The notes: generated from the letters alone by a model not told the origin. DNA of 64,000 nucleotides from Ptiloglossa arizonensis (GCF_051014685.1 NC_135061.1:2875029-2939028), one strand, 5' to 3'; counted from the first letter of the stretch, positions 24,923-37,548 are shown. Numbers and translations are program-made.

Positions 24923-25300
24923 GTGTCCCAATCGTCACCGGTCGATTTGAATTTCGCGCTATTTTTAAACCATCGGACCGATTAACCTGAAACTTGACAT
25001 ACGTTATCTAGACAGCTGGGAAATTAATCGTGGAAAAGTACGCGGTGAAAGAACCCGTGCAAATTGTTCAAGTGTATTACGAAAAATCGCGATTGGGCGG
25101 AAATGTCGTGAAAAATGTTGGGAAAAGATCGGTGTTTTTGCGGTTTGTAAAAAAAACCCGAGGCGGCCATTTGGAATATATCTTACTCCGTTATTAACTC
25201 CCAAGTTTGTACTTTCGAACGAAGAAAGAAATATCAAGATTACTTGAACCGTTCGAGTTTTATTCAAAAATGAAATCGACCGGTGACGATTGGGACACCC
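24923..25300 (+). mobile_element. MITE family A, intact 378-bp copy
   Basis: This is the best copy in the window. It runs from GTGTCCCAATCGTCACCGG to CCGGTGACGATTGGGACACC, perfect inverted termini of about 25 bp (CAATCGTCACCGGTCGATTT on the left). It has no coding capacity. In other copies the flanks read TACAGGGTGTCCC or GGGACACCCTGTA, suggesting a TA target and CAGGG-type ends as in Tc1/mariner-derived MITEs. That affiliation is inference. Confidence 0.85.
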
Positions 25301-25459
25301 TACGTAGAAATGTTCAGACATAATTCCGCGTAAGGAAGTGCGTGCGTAGAGTCGAGCGGAAGTAGAAACGAGGTGGCGTGATAAAAATTCCTTTTATCCA
25401 TAACATTCTCGTGGTATAAAATGACGGTAGCTCATCTGGATTAATAATAAAAACGCATC

Positions 25460-26151
25460 GAAACAATTTATTTCGTTGAGAACCCGATCGAAGCACCCTC
25501 GAAACTCTTTCGGTGATAAAAAATTGTTTTCCAAACCTCTCTCGAAGACGACCTCTCCCTTCGAGTAGAAATTCGTCGCTATCGTTGAAATATTGTATAC
25601 AGGTACCGTAAACACGTGACCGTTTGATCGAAGCGGTCTCGGAACCGTTTCGCGGTAAAAAAATTGTTTTCCAAAGCTCTCCGGAGAACGATATCTTCAA
25701 TCGAGTAGAGAAATTCGTCGTAACGTTGACCGTTGTGATATCTTACGTAATACAAACACACGTGGCCACACGATCGAACCTGACTCGAAACTCTTTCAAC
25801 GATAAAAAATTGTTTTTCGAAATCTCTCTCGGGGACTGAATCTTTCGTCGAGCAACGATTCGTGGTGACGTGTCGACCATCGAAATACAGAGGCGTCGTG
25901 AACACGTGATCGGTGTATAATTAACCGCGTGGACTCTGTACGTGTGGTTAACACCTGGCCACACGATCGAACCAGTCTCGAAACTCTTTCGACGATAAAA
26001 AATTGTTTTTCGAAATCTCTCTCAGGGACTGAATCTTTCGTCGAGCAACGATTCGTGGTGACGTGTCGACTATCGAAATACAGAGGCGTCGTGAACACGT
26101 GATCGGTGTATAATTAACCGCGTGGACTCTGTACGTGTGGTTAACACGTGG
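25460..26151. repeat. Diverged repeats and a 193-bp tandem duplication
   Basis: CCACACGATCGAACC occurs at 25766 and 25959, with nearly identical 193-bp units that end GTACGTGTGGTTAACAC. Older, diverged relatives sharing CGAAACTCTTTC and AAAAATTGTTTTCC lie near 24550, 25500 and 25638. Open frames here are repeated chance frames. Confidence 0.75.
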
Positions 26152-26729
26152 CATTGGATCGTTGAGCACGCAACGTGCACCGTTGCTATCCGTTTCGATT
26201 TCACGTCCGCGAAATCGACGACAATGATCCGGAATCCGTTCGACGGCTCGACTGTGCGCGCACTTGAGCAACGTGGAACGCCGAAGAGTCAATTAAGGTG
26301 ACAACTATCGATCTCGATGCATCGTTGCGGAACGAACTCCACCGACGCCGACGTCGACGCCGTGGCCGTCACCGCCGTCGGCGACGAGAACAATCCGAAC
26401 CGGCGCGGTAACGGTGACGCGTCGCGACGCACTTAACGCGTGTGCAATGAACTGCCAGGGAATCCTTTGTCGCTCAGCCTCGATCCAGGTGGCGAACCGT
26501 TGATCGGTAGGCGTGCAACTATATTCGAGCAATCGAGCAGGCAAACGAGCTCGTACCGAATAACGTCGAGGCTCAACCGGCAGATGCAACAGGTTCGACG
26601 TTATACGGTATAAACGCATGTTCGTTCCGATTAAGCGAGAAATTTTACTCATTCCCCCCGGCCACCTTCGTCCAATCGATACGAGAGGCGAGAGTGAATC
26701 CAAGTATTTGTGCGGTGATATCTATGGCG
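26152..26729. other. CpG-rich unassigned block
   Basis: Dense CpG with GACG/GTCG triplet-like words (CCGACGTCGACGCCGTGGCC). The 132-codon minus-strand frame (26305-26703) ends in a glycine/valine run derived from that repeat. A promoter or untranslated exon is possible but unsupported. Confidence 0.35.
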
Positions 26730-27710
26730 GTTGATGTCTTCCAGTGATACGCTTACGCGAGGTAATTTGTTTGTTTTGGAGAGAGGGTGCAATTTTTGAA
26801 TTTGAAATGAAATTTTGGGAGTAGGTTAAATACTTAAAATTTTGGTTAAATACTTAACTGGAGTGGTGAGTGTTTTGAAAATTGCGATTTGACTGGGGTT
26901 GTGAGTGTTTTGAAAATTGCGACTGAATTGGGGTGGAGAGTTTTCTGAAAATTGCGACTTAAGTGGGGTGGTGAGTGTTCTGAAAATTGTGAGTTGTGGA
27001 TCAGTTCCTCTTTGAGTACGAGAGCGAGAAATGGCGAGAGAAAGTAAAACAATCTGGAAAAGCTGGAAAAACTAAATCTATGGTTGTTACTATCTTCCAG
27101 TGATACGCAATGCGAGTTAATTTCTTTCTATGGGAGAGAGGGTTCAATTTTTGAATTTGAAATAAAATTTTGGGAATAGAAGGTTCTCCAGGTTTTGCTT
27201 TTTTCATAGAGTTATTTTGAATAGAACTATCGAGTCGAATTGTCGATCGTTGGTTAAATACTTAACTAGCGTGGTGAGTGTTCTGAAAATTGCGACTTAA
27301 CTGGGGTGGTGAGTGTTCTGAAAATTGTGAGTTGTGGATCAGTTCCTCTTTGAGTACGAGAATGAAAAATGGCGAAAGAAAATGAAATAATCTGGAAAAG
27401 CTGGAAAAACTAAATCTAGGGTTGTTACTGTCTTCCAGTGATACTCATTCGAACGCTAGTTAATTTCTTTCTATGGGAGAGAGGGTTCAATTTTTGAATT
27501 TGAAATAAAATTTTGGGAATAGAAGGTTCTCCAGGTTTTGCTTTTTTCATAGAGTTATTTTGAATAGAACTATCGAGTCGAATTGTCGATCGTTGGTTAA
27601 ATACTTAACTGGAGTGGTGAGTATTCTGAAAATTGTGAGTTGTGAATCAGTTTCACTTTGAGTACGAGAGTGAGAAATGGCGAGAGAAAGTGAAACAATC
27701 TGGAAAAGCG
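26730..27710. repeat. Tandem repeats of about 343 bp with short subrepeats
   Basis: TCTTCCAGTGATACGC, GGGAGAGAGGGTTCAATTTT and GAATAGAACTATCGAGTCGA recur about 343 bp apart (27121 and 27464). A diverged copy begins near 26735. Subrepeats GGTGGTGAGTGTTCTGAAAA occur at 26860-26990 and 27265-27330. Confidence 0.75.
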
Positions 27711-29573
27711 AGAAACAGTGAAAGCGAATATGAAACAACGAGCACAAGTAAGATACGGTTAAGCAACGGGGATAACTGTACTTATAATATGTGTATACGT
27801 ATATATATTTGCATCAAGACTTTAAGTGACGAACGTACAAATGCAACAAAGTAAGATACTGCGATATGAGGTGTAGTTTAAGATAATTTTGACATCTTTT
27901 GAAAAATTAAAATCAAATCTTAGATTACTTACCTCGTGAAAAGTAGTCCAACAATTCTGAATGTTATTCTATAGCTTATACAAGATCGATAAGATTTATA
28001 AATCGATCTCACTGCAACGTAGATCACACCACGAGTTATTAGAATCGATATAAAAAATATTATTTTCTCTCGTATTCTCTCGTATATTTAATTCAACGTT
28101 CAACGACAGCTTTGTCGATAATTCGACGAGTATTTCAAAGTTCAACATTGAACTTAACGTTTAGTGTGCGAGTAATTAACACACTAACCAACTACGAAAG
28201 TGCGAGTTACTTTCTAGAAGAGTGGTACGTTGCAAAGACTGACACAGTGGAATTAATGTAATAATAAAATGGAATTAATGTAATGTAAAAATTACCCTCT
28301 CTTCTAACTTTTATATATTTTTTTAAAATAGAATTCGCCAAACTTAACGCGATCAATTCGTCTGGGTAACTTCCTGTCTTCGAAGTAACCATCCCCGCCA
28401 CGTCGAACTGTAACTTCACCTCCAGCAGCGGTATTATACATTGGCCTGTGCTTTTATCAGCGAGAACCCTCGGTAGTATGTGATCGACATGCTCCAAGGG
28501 GAGAGCACAAACCCCTCGGCCAGAAGAGCAACAGGTTCGGTAGACTCAACCAAAAAGAAGGCACATCCCTCAAGGAATAACTATTACTCAGAAGTCGTCT
28601 TCGCTTCGGCTGAAGAGGGTCTCGAAATCTCGAGTCAGAACTCTCCTTTAACCGTGAAACGAAGTGGAACTCGTTGAAATTTATTTCACCGATCATCAAT
28701 AACTCTTGTCAACGAGCTCAGCTAAAATCTCCGGAACGTTTGAAACAACGAGACGCGGGAACTCCCGGCCGATGACTACACATCTGTACCAGTCCCAGCA
28801 AATGTTAAACCACTGATAAGTCGAACGGTAAAGGGTCTTGCAAGCACCTCTATAAAAGTCCCTGACCTACTCCATCCCCTGTACAGTCCACAAGACTGTA
28901 TATACATTTCGATATCGCGATCCTCTGGACGATGAGCGGTCCGACCTTGATTCGACGAGGGTAACTTGAATCCTTCTCTCGAGGAAGGATCGTTTCGTCT
29001 CTGTTGAACGTTCTTTCCATCTGTCCAGGTCTCTGTCCTTCACCCTGACCCTCTTTCTCTCGCCATTTTCGCGGAAGTCGATATCCGCTGCCTGTTGCTC
29101 TGTCTCCTTTCGTTCCACCTTCGACCTCTTGGAAACCCGGTGTAGTCACGACAACCGGGGGGACACCCTTTCTTCGTAAAACACGATCTCCGAGGCCAGG
29201 GATTGCGGCCAGATTGGAAGGGCAATTCCGCAATTTTCACTCGATCGAACGATCCTTTACGTCGCGGTGGACTCAGCCCGTCACGTTCAACCGTCGATAA
29301 TCCAATCAGTGTTTTTCCTGTTGCCGGAACGCCCGCGGTTATCGGCGCGGATTAATTCTATTAGCGAGCGGCTTATTAGCCCTGACGACGATGATTAACC
29401 CTTCGTTCCCTGTTTACCCGGGTTATGCCCATTGTCTGGCGCCCCATTCAACCCTATCAGGGTCACGCGATCGTATCGACTGTGTAGTCTTGGTTGTAGA
29501 TATCAATGAACCAATTTGGTTCGCTGTAGAACAACAGCCTGGATACGAAAATTACTTATTACGATGGTACACC
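27711..29573. other. Unassigned DNA, GC-richer from 28480 to 29470
   Basis: A 96-codon minus-strand frame (28207-28497) reads moderately protein-like but matches no family I know. Frames at 28850-29240 overlap on the same strand in different registers. The candidate TATA box at 28852 lies here. Confidence 0.35.
28852..28886 (+). promoter_or_regulatory. Candidate core promoter (TATA plus initiator)
   Basis: TATAAAAG at 28852-28859 is followed about 30 bp downstream by TGTACAGTCC, resembling an arthropod initiator. It lies in a moderately GC-rich stretch (28480-29240) whose frames are unassigned. It might drive a non-coding RNA or be part of an old LTR. Confidence 0.3.
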
Positions 29574-29815
29574 GTGTCCCAATCGTCACCGGTCGATTTA
29601 CTTTTTTTATGAAATTCAAACGGTTCGTGTGATCTTGGTATTTGTTTTTTTATTTGAAAGTGCAAACTTGGGAGTTAATAACGGAACAAGGTAATTTTTA
29701 CAACCGTATCTTCCGAACGGCTGTCTCGGTTTTTATTACAGACCATGATCCTTTCCCAACATTTTTCACAAAGTTTTTGTAGAATTGTGATTTTTCGTTG
29801 TACAGTGGAATAATA
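29574..29815 (+). mobile_element. MITE family A, truncated copy
   Basis: The terminus GTGTCCCAATCGTCACCGG is followed by ATTCAAACGGTTCGTGTGAT, GGGAGTTAATAACGGAACAA and CCTTTCCCAACATTTTTCAC. The far terminal repeat is missing after about 29815. Confidence 0.75.
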
Positions 29816-32286
29816 TGAAACAAAATGGAAGAAATTTGAAGAAATATGTCGAATTATGTGTGGGTTATATCGAGTTCAGCATTGGAGTCTTCTATATGGG
29901 ATTTTGCAAGTTTGACGTTGTTTGTGTTGGGTTTGAAGGGTGTCCTAATGGATTTAGTGGAAACTGCTGTGTTGGTAGAGAAAGTTAATAAATTGCCAAT
30001 TGCGCGTACAAAAGCGATAAAACTTGTCTACAGACCTAACGTTTGATTGTAATTTTATTATGTAATTTTTGTTGCAGGTATGTGGACATTAATCCTTATT
30101 GTATCCGTGTTGCGTACCAAACGGTGAGTAGTTTTATCATTCCTGTAGACAATATCTTCTATTGCACACACGTTTATCCATTAACGCAATTGAAAGTTTA
30201 GAATTATGTAAAATCCGTGTCCTTGTTTTTAATGTAAATCACACGATTTCAATGTATACGGAACTTTTATCGGACAATTGTATCGTATAAAATAAATGTT
30301 AGACGTATTGAATGTTAAATGTTTGATCAATCGAATAAAACCGTTCGAGCTACTTGTACTTTGTAGAAGTTAAAAATTTGTCTGCAATTAATGCGTTGAA
30401 CTATAAAACTGCGAATCTTTCGTCTGAAAATAAATCGACAATAAAAGAAATAAATTTTTATCATACGACAAATGCTTCCACTATCTTTGCACGTTAACGT
30501 GCAATACGTTTACTTTCAACGGACATTGTTGACTTTAATTAAGTATAATACAATATTAATATAGTTGATTGTTCAACGGCTTGTGTAAATCGTGTTTCGA
30601 GGAGAATAACGTACATGACGCTTCTCAGAGGTAATTACATCGAATATGGTAGCAACTATGAAAATAACGTTTAATCGTTTCGTATTAAATATCGCTCTTG
30701 TTAAGGCGGCTCGAATCAATAATATTTTTACTTGGTATTATTTCGAAATTGCTCAAACGCAAACTACCAGTTTTATTCGATTCAAAATCAATTTGCATTG
30801 ATTTCAAATTAGTCGTTTCATTAAACGTCCCTCGTAATTCTAATATTTACATCGTTGTAATCCATATAATGCGGTGTTTACAAATGCATAACGTTGAAAT
30901 ATTAATTAAAAATCATACTGCTTCGAAATCAATGGATCGACCACTGGTCGAATATAAAATCGAAAGTAATTTTATCAAATATATTTTGTACAAAATTTTT
31001 CAGTAACTACGAGAATTTTGAATGGAAAATTTTGTAAGAGTGTTGGACAAAGATTTTGAAATCGTAAGCACCAATTTATCAACGTGGGTAAACATTTTCA
31101 AAGCGAAGGAGAGCATTACTCCACTATTGTATTTTTAGATACAAAAAACATTTACAATCGTAACTACTGAAACAACTTGTACAGAAACACTTGAATGTTG
31201 TCTACCTATGGTATTGAGGATTGGCAAAGTTTGACTTCTAAAACTGTGTTGACTGAGATAAAGTGTTGATTCGCGTACACTTGTGTATATTCGAGTTGGA
31301 TAAACTGTTAGCTTGCTGAGCTAAACTCTAAGTCAAACGTTAACTAAACTTACAGATTTCGCCTTTATGTGTACCCTTTAAGGACGAATCGACGTCTGTG
31401 CGTTCATGCAGGTACGATTCACCGAGTAACCTTTTGGTTACCTGTTTGTCGTTATTCCACAGTACACCACTGATAGAAAGTAACTGTATTGTAATATTGC
31501 TGAAACCAGAACCTTTCTAAGAAACAAAGTATGTGTTACTCTGGTTGCTTTCACCGAGACAACGAGTCATTCGTTATACTACATTAATATACAGAATGAT
31601 TCATATAAAGTGTTCAATTGTCTTAATTCAAAATCTCCAAGAAATATAAATAAATTCGGAACATCTCGAGAACTGTTGGTTTCAGAATAGACCTATCTGA
31701 TACTTTTGTTCCCAACGTTCGTTACTAAACACAAAATTGGATATTTGGTTAAACAAATGTGAAATTGGTTGTTCTTAGCCATCTACGAACCAGCTAAGTG
31801 CTCTTCGTAAAATGTTTTCCGTATAATTTTCTTTCCATTTGTTAATGTTTCTGGGAGGAACTCAACGAGTCACTTCACGTGAATCGTCCTGTACACAGGT
31901 TGCATAGTCTGGACGCGTACACTGTCAGTTTGAAACTGCATCGCTAGGATCAGAATTAATTTTGAGCGTTGTGGAAGAATGTTTCAACGGGGGAAGGGTT
32001 ATGGCACTATCAAGGACATGCTTTGTTTCGATCCGTGTATAGCAATTTCGTCAGGTTGTAAATTCTGCTTAGGCATACGGTCGCGACGACACACGAACAC
32101 ATGTCTTACGACAAATTAATAATGTATGACCGGTTGGATTGAGGAGATCGATCGGCGACACGTTGTGTATAACGATGTAAATATATTATACCAGATGGTA
32201 CACCTTTATCGTTGATGGTAGAGGAACAACCTGACGTTTGTAACTTGGCCTCTTCAAGGTCGATTTTATTTTCGATCCGTTACGTC
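29816..32286. other. Single-copy AT-rich DNA
   Basis: No repeats, frames of interest or structured motifs were noticed. Confidence 0.45.
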
Positions 32287-33262
32287 TATCATCTGTCTGT
32301 ATCATTTTTTGACAATTTTGACGTGTTATAATGTAACTTGAAAGATTTTCATCCATTACATCTATCATCTATTTATATCATTTTTTGACAATTTTGACGT
32401 GTTATAATGTAACTTGAAAGATTTTCATCCATTACATCTATCATCTATTTATATCATTTTTTGTCAATTTTGACATGTTATAATGTAACTTGAACAATTT
32501 TGATCCATTACGTCTATCATCTATCTGTATCATTTTTTGACAATTTTCACGTGTTATAACGTAACTTGAACAATTTTGATCCATTACATCTCTATCATCT
32601 ATTTATATAATTTTTTGACCATTTTGACGTGTTATAATGTAATTTAAAAGATTTTGATCCATTACATCTCTATCATCTATTTATATCATTTTTTGACAAT
32701 TTTGACGTGTTATAACGTAACTTGAACAATTTTGATCCATTACATCTCTATCATCTATTTATATAATTTTTTGACCATTTTGACGTGTTATAATGTAATT
32801 TAAAAGATTTTGATCCATTACATCTCTATCATCTATTTATATCATTTTTTGACAATTTTGACGTGTTATAATGTAACTTGAAAGCTTTTGAACCATTACA
32901 TTTATCATCTATTTATATCATTTTTTGTCAATTTTGACGTGTTATAATGTAATTTAAAAGATTTTGATCCATTACATCTCTATCATCTATTTATATCATT
33001 TTTTGACCATTTTGACGTGTTATAATGTAACTTGAACAATTTTGATCCATTACATCTATCATTTATTTATATCACTTTTTGACAATTTTGACGTGTTATA
33101 ATGTAACTTGAACAATTTTTATCCATTACATCTATCATCTATTTATATAATTTTTTGACAATTTTGACATGTTATAATGTAACTTGAACAATTTTTATCC
33201 ATTACATCTATCATCTATTTATATAATTTTTTGACAATTTTGATATGTTATAATGTAACTTG
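32287..33262. repeat. 76-bp satellite, about 13 copies
   Basis: Same monomer as at 24622. Some monomers carry a two-base insertion (CATCTCTATCATC) and alternate with a variant (ATGTAATTTAAAAGATTTTG), giving a dimeric pattern of about 156 bp between 32574 and 32885. There is no gene. Confidence 0.85.
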
Positions 33263-33342
33263 AAAACCAAATGGACAAAATGTGTGTATGTGTTTTTGTA
33301 CGTTGACGAAGTAGACGCCACTCCCGCTGAACTTTCCACAGA

Positions 33343-33720
33343 GTGTCCCAATCGTCACCGGTCGATTTGAATTTCGCGCTATTTTTAAACCATCAAACCG
33401 ATTAACCTGAAACTTGACACACGTTATCTAGACAGCTGGGAAATTAATCGTGGAAAAGTACGCGGTGAAAGAACCCGTGCAAATTGTTCAAGCGTATTAC
33501 GAAAAATCGCGATTGGGCGGAAATGTCGTGAAAAATGTTGGGAAAAGATCGGTGTTTTTGCGGTCTGTAAAAAAGAACCGAGGCGGCCATTTGGAATATA
33601 TCTTACTCCGTTATTAACTCCCAAGTTTGTACTTTCAAACGAAGAAAGAAATATCAAGATTACTTGAACCGTTCGAGTTTTATTCAAAAATGAAATCGAC
33701 CGGTGACGAATGGGACACCC
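33343..33720 (+). mobile_element. MITE family A, copy inside a segmental duplication
   Basis: Same length (378 bp), same ends and nearly the same sequence as the copy at 24923. The flanks are also shared, so this is a duplicated locus and not an independent insertion. Confidence 0.85.
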
Positions 33721-35350
33721 TACGTAGAAATGTTCAGACATCGTTCCGCGTAAGGAAGTGCGTGCGTAGAGTCGAGCGGAAGTAGAAACGAGGTGGCGTG
33801 ATGAAAATTCCTTTTATCCATAACGGCCTCGCTGGTATAACGTTATGGTAGCTCGGCTGGGTTAATAATAAAAACGCGTCAGTCTTCGTCCGTCCGTCCG
33901 TGCTTTCCGCCTACGCGGGCCGGCGTTTTTACGAGTGAAATCATTCGGTCGCATAACGAGATTACGAGTCGTGTACTAGCGTGTCCCGTAACTCGATTAA
34001 GTGAACCGTGGAAAGATGGCAGAGATGTCGAGCATTGCGGATGCCCGACAAACTGATACCATATTTCAACACGGTGCGGTACGTAAAAGTGATCCAGTTT
34101 CCAAAATAAATGCGTCGACCAGCCGCGTAATCGAAATACGAAATGTTTTACGAACTCGAAATTCGTTCCGTGGTCAATTAAAATGTTTTTGTGACACAAT
34201 TGAATCCGACACAAATGACAGGGTTGCGTCGTTCAAACGCGAATGCCTGTTTTACGGCTGGTCCATGCGTGGCCAATTACACAACGGTATTTAATTTATA
34301 CGGTACGAAGTGCATTGTGAAACCGATACGTACAATACTGTCTGACAAATATCGACCTCTTTATTATCTCTACAGAGCGTTCGATAATTTATAGTTATAA
34401 ATTTTTCGCGTATTACGAACTTATTGAAGTGAACGGAGAACTGTTTGAAAAATTTGTCGAGTTGTACCGTTTTACTACGAAAGAAAACAACGTACGAAAG
34501 TATCGCGAAACTCCAATGGATTTGATTTCATTCGACTTGCAGGATTTCCATTAAAGACTCAAATTATTTATCCGAATTGTATATTGTACATTCGCGATAG
34601 CTCGATATTGTCCACTTGAGGATATATATATACATATATTGACGCATCAACGATGGTCGTTTTCGGTTCAATGTACTGCTTAAACCGGTAATTATCGTAA
34701 TGGTCATTAAGCGTGCGAACAAATATCGTTCGTTATCGAGATTTCAGCACACACATACCATCGGAGGTAATACAACATTGGGACTGGTTTGACAATTCCC
34801 GTGTTCTGTTTACGTAATATTCGAATCGAGTGTTTGTGGTCGCATCAACGTTATGAAACAACAGCTCTTTGTGGGGACGTATTCCTTAAAAATATTCGAT
34901 GCTCCCGACTCTAACAGCATTTCCTCTCTCCGTTCGAGTACAATTTATTAGCACGGTTGACGTTATGGTAAATATCGTACACGGTACTCGACGCAAATCA
35001 GCGTTCTAAACAAACAGATATTGTTGGATGACCAGCATCCCCCTCGCACTGTACGGCTAAGTGTGGTTAATTTGCATCGTTAGTTGTTTCCAAAGAGTGT
35101 TATTCGTACTGTGCCTCGATGTTTATTTCCAAATCTAAATTCCTACAAAATCCCTCTTGCTCGTGTCGTTTGAAAACGAACGGCGGTTTCTTCGAATTGA
35201 CTTTTGTTAATATTCATAGAAAAATATGTAGCGCAAAAAATTGTTGCAAATCATTGTTAAAATCTTACTTGTTACTCGCTCTTCTTGCGTGTATTCTTCG
35301 GTTAAAGACAATCTTACTGTCAGTCATTGTATACTGAGTGACATTAAAAC

Positions 35351-35448
35351 TTGTCGTCACAGGTCGATTTGAATTTCGCGCCATTTTTCAAACTTCAAAC
35401 CGATGAACCCGAAACTTGACATACGTCGTTTGGAGAGATGAAAAATCG
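35351..35448 (+). mobile_element. MITE family A, terminal fragment
   Basis: It reads GTCGTCACAGGTCGATTTGA and then ACCCGAAACTTGACATACGT. The first bases of the terminus and the rest of the element are missing. Confidence 0.65.
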
Positions 35449-36289
35449 CGATCTTTAACGCTAACGATTCGAAAATTTCGTAATCATTTCCCTCGATTCG
35501 AATATTTCTTATTCCTCTTAGTTATTACTTCGATGTTACGATATTTAAAATAAATTAAAAATCAAATTTACACGAGTATCTTCGAGAAGGTACCTTTTTA
35601 ATCTCGCTGACACAATTGAGATAGAAAAATCCAAAACAATTCTTAATTGTTAACAATTCGAGTGACGATCTTAATCATCAACAATTCTTGAAAAGAGATA
35701 CGTAAAAATAATAATATATAAATACTCGAGGCACCACGTAGCTGGCCACACAATCTAACCCTACAGTTATGAATTTTTAACAAAAATCTTTCTATTTCTG
35801 CCATTACTACCACCGTCTGAAATTTAATTACATAACGAAATAGTTAAAAAAAGAATCTTTCTCTAGGTGACAGAATTCTAAGCTCCCCTAGTCACACTAG
35901 CTCGAAACAGAATAATAATCGTTGCACATTTCTCGACAAAATTATCCCTTTAACCAAATACATCGTAATGTTCGACACACGTTACACGTTACAATCCCAT
36001 CGTATCACATTTATTTTATTTAAACTAGAATTCGCGCGACAACTCGGACGAACCAGTTTCAATTACGCATTGAGGTTTCGCGCATCTTTGTCGACCTTTT
36101 ATTCGGCATTCCATTCAGCCAGCCAGGAAAAATTTAATTTCCTCGTTGACATCGCGCCGTAGAGCAGCTGGTCCTGTTCTAACAACGGAACAACAACGAA
36201 AAGTAACGTTGTTCCGCCTTGTTGTGTTCACTCCTGTTTCACGTAAGCTTTAACGGCAGCACGTGGTCCCTGGTACGTTCCTGAATTTT

Positions 36290-36324
36290 CCCAGGCAACA
36301 GTTCGACGTAGACGTTGGCCTGGG
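36290..36324 (+). other. Short GC-rich hairpin
   Basis: CCCAGGCAAC (36290-36299) pairs with GTTGGCCTGGG (36314-36324) with one bulged base around a 14-nt loop. It is stable for its AT-rich setting. Function unknown. Confidence 0.4.
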
Positions 36325-36652
36325 ACGATTAATACACGTCGTCCAGGCGTGTTTAAATTCCATCCGAATTTCGTAATTTTCCTACGTCGGCGTTACGTGT
36401 ACGTTCGCCGACCGATGTCCTGCAATTTGTCGGACGTGTGACACGCGCATGGGAACGCGATGAGAAATTATGATATTCCTCAATTTATGAAACGGTAACG
36501 CCGTTGAGAACCCACGGTACGCCGTTCGGTGCAAATATTCGCCTAATGATGTGGTGTCGTTCGCTTTAATCAATCTTCGTGTATCGCCCGAGCGTTTTGT
36601 ACAGACGTCGAAAAACACGAACGAATCGTCGCGAGTAATTGCGAAATTCCAG

Positions 36653-37467
36653 CAGGCTCTCTTTTGCGGAAATGGTCGAATCGGTGAAGCTGAGAAACAC
36701 ACCTTCAGAGATGGAGAAATCATTTTTTTTCTACGTCGAAAAGTGTACTCCTCGATAAAAGTCGCGGGCTTGGGCAAGCTCGAAGACTTTTAACGAGTGC
36801 TGTAGGCTCGATTCCAACAGGCTCTCTTTTGCGGAAATGGTCGAATCGGTGGAGCTGAGAAACACATCTTCAGAGATGGAGAAATCATTTTTTTTCTACG
36901 TCGAAAAGTGTACTCCTCGATAAAAGTCGCGGGCGTGGGCAAGCTTGAAGACTTTTAACGAGTGCTGTGGGCTCGATTCCAGCAGGTTCTCTTTTGCGGA
37001 AATGGTCGAATCGGTGGAGCTGAGAAACACATCTTCAGAGATGGAGAAATCATTTTTTTTCTACGTCGAAAAGTGTACTCCTCGATAAAAGTCGCGGGCG
37101 TGGGCAAGCTCGAAGACTTTTAACGAGTGCTGTGGGCTCGATTCCAGCAGGTTCTCTTTTGCGGAAATGGTCGAATCGGTGAAGCTGAGAAGCACACTAC
37201 CAGAGATGGAGAAATCATTTTTTTTCTACGTTGAAAAGTGTACTTCTCGATAAAAGTCGCGCTCGAAGACTTTTAACGAGTGCTGTGGGCTCGATTCCAG
37301 CAGGCTCTCTTTTGCGGAAATGGTCGAATCGGTGGAGCTGAGAAACACACCTTCAGAGATGGAGAAATCATTTTTTTTCTACGTCGAAAAGTGTACTCCT
37401 CGATAAAAGTCGCGGGCGTGGGCAAGCTTGAAGACTTTTAACGAGTGCTGTGGGCTCGATTCCAGCA
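36653..37467 (+). repeat. 165-bp tandem array, five copies, with Pol III-like boxes
   Basis: CTCTTTTGCGGAAATGGTCG marks units beginning at 36653, 36818, 36983, 37148 and 37301. Unit four is 153 bp, having lost about 12 bp (GGCGTGGGCAAG). Each unit holds TGGGCAAGCTCG or a variant (resembling a tRNA A box), GGCTCGATTCC about 40 bp later (one base from the B box GGTTCGATTCC) and a run of eight T. Promoter function is inference. Confidence 0.85.
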
Positions 37468-37548
37468 ATCGATTGTTTCTTGTCTGGATGAATATCACGT
37501 GTTGCTTAATGGGAAAAATTAACGGAATATTAACGGAATTAAGGGAAT

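Larger units (their letters stand above)
24622..25457. repeat. Segmental duplication, copy 1
   Basis: The block comprises the satellite, the spacer GTGTGTATGTGTTTTTGTAC, the MITE at 24923 and about 155 bp beyond it (GTGCGTGCGTAGAGTCGAGC, ending near AATAATAAAAACGC). It recurs at 32287-33877. It sits between copies of another repeat (GAAACAATTTATTTCGTTGA at 24508 and 25460), as if inserted into that array. Confidence 0.8.
32287..33877. repeat. Segmental duplication, copy 2
   Basis: Same order of parts as at 24622-25457: satellite, spacer, MITE and a 155-bp tail. Only the satellite length differs markedly. Similarity ends after AATAATAAAAACGCGTC. Confidence 0.8.
33878..36652. other. Mostly single-copy DNA
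   Basis: It includes the MITE fragment at 35351 and hairpins at 36184-36217 (GGAACAAC/GTTGTTCC) and 36290. The frame at 34001-34294 has a fair start context (AAAGATGGCAG) but no recognised domain. Confidence 0.4.

Noticed and set aside
28600..28640. CTGAAGAGGGTCTCGAAA as a minimal hammerhead
   Set aside because: Only seven bases separate the boxes, too few for stem II, and no stem I is present.
29381..29400. CTGACGACGATG as a hammerhead core
   Set aside because: Box 1 only; no second box or flanking helices.
34001..34294. 97-codon plus-strand frame with a fair start context
   Set aside because: No domain, no splice context, and an overlapping opposite-strand frame of similar length.
36800..36820. 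A true tRNA gene at the GGCTCGATTCC word
   Set aside because: Acceptor, D and anticodon arms do not fold. At most a tRNA-like promoter remnant, reported as a finding.
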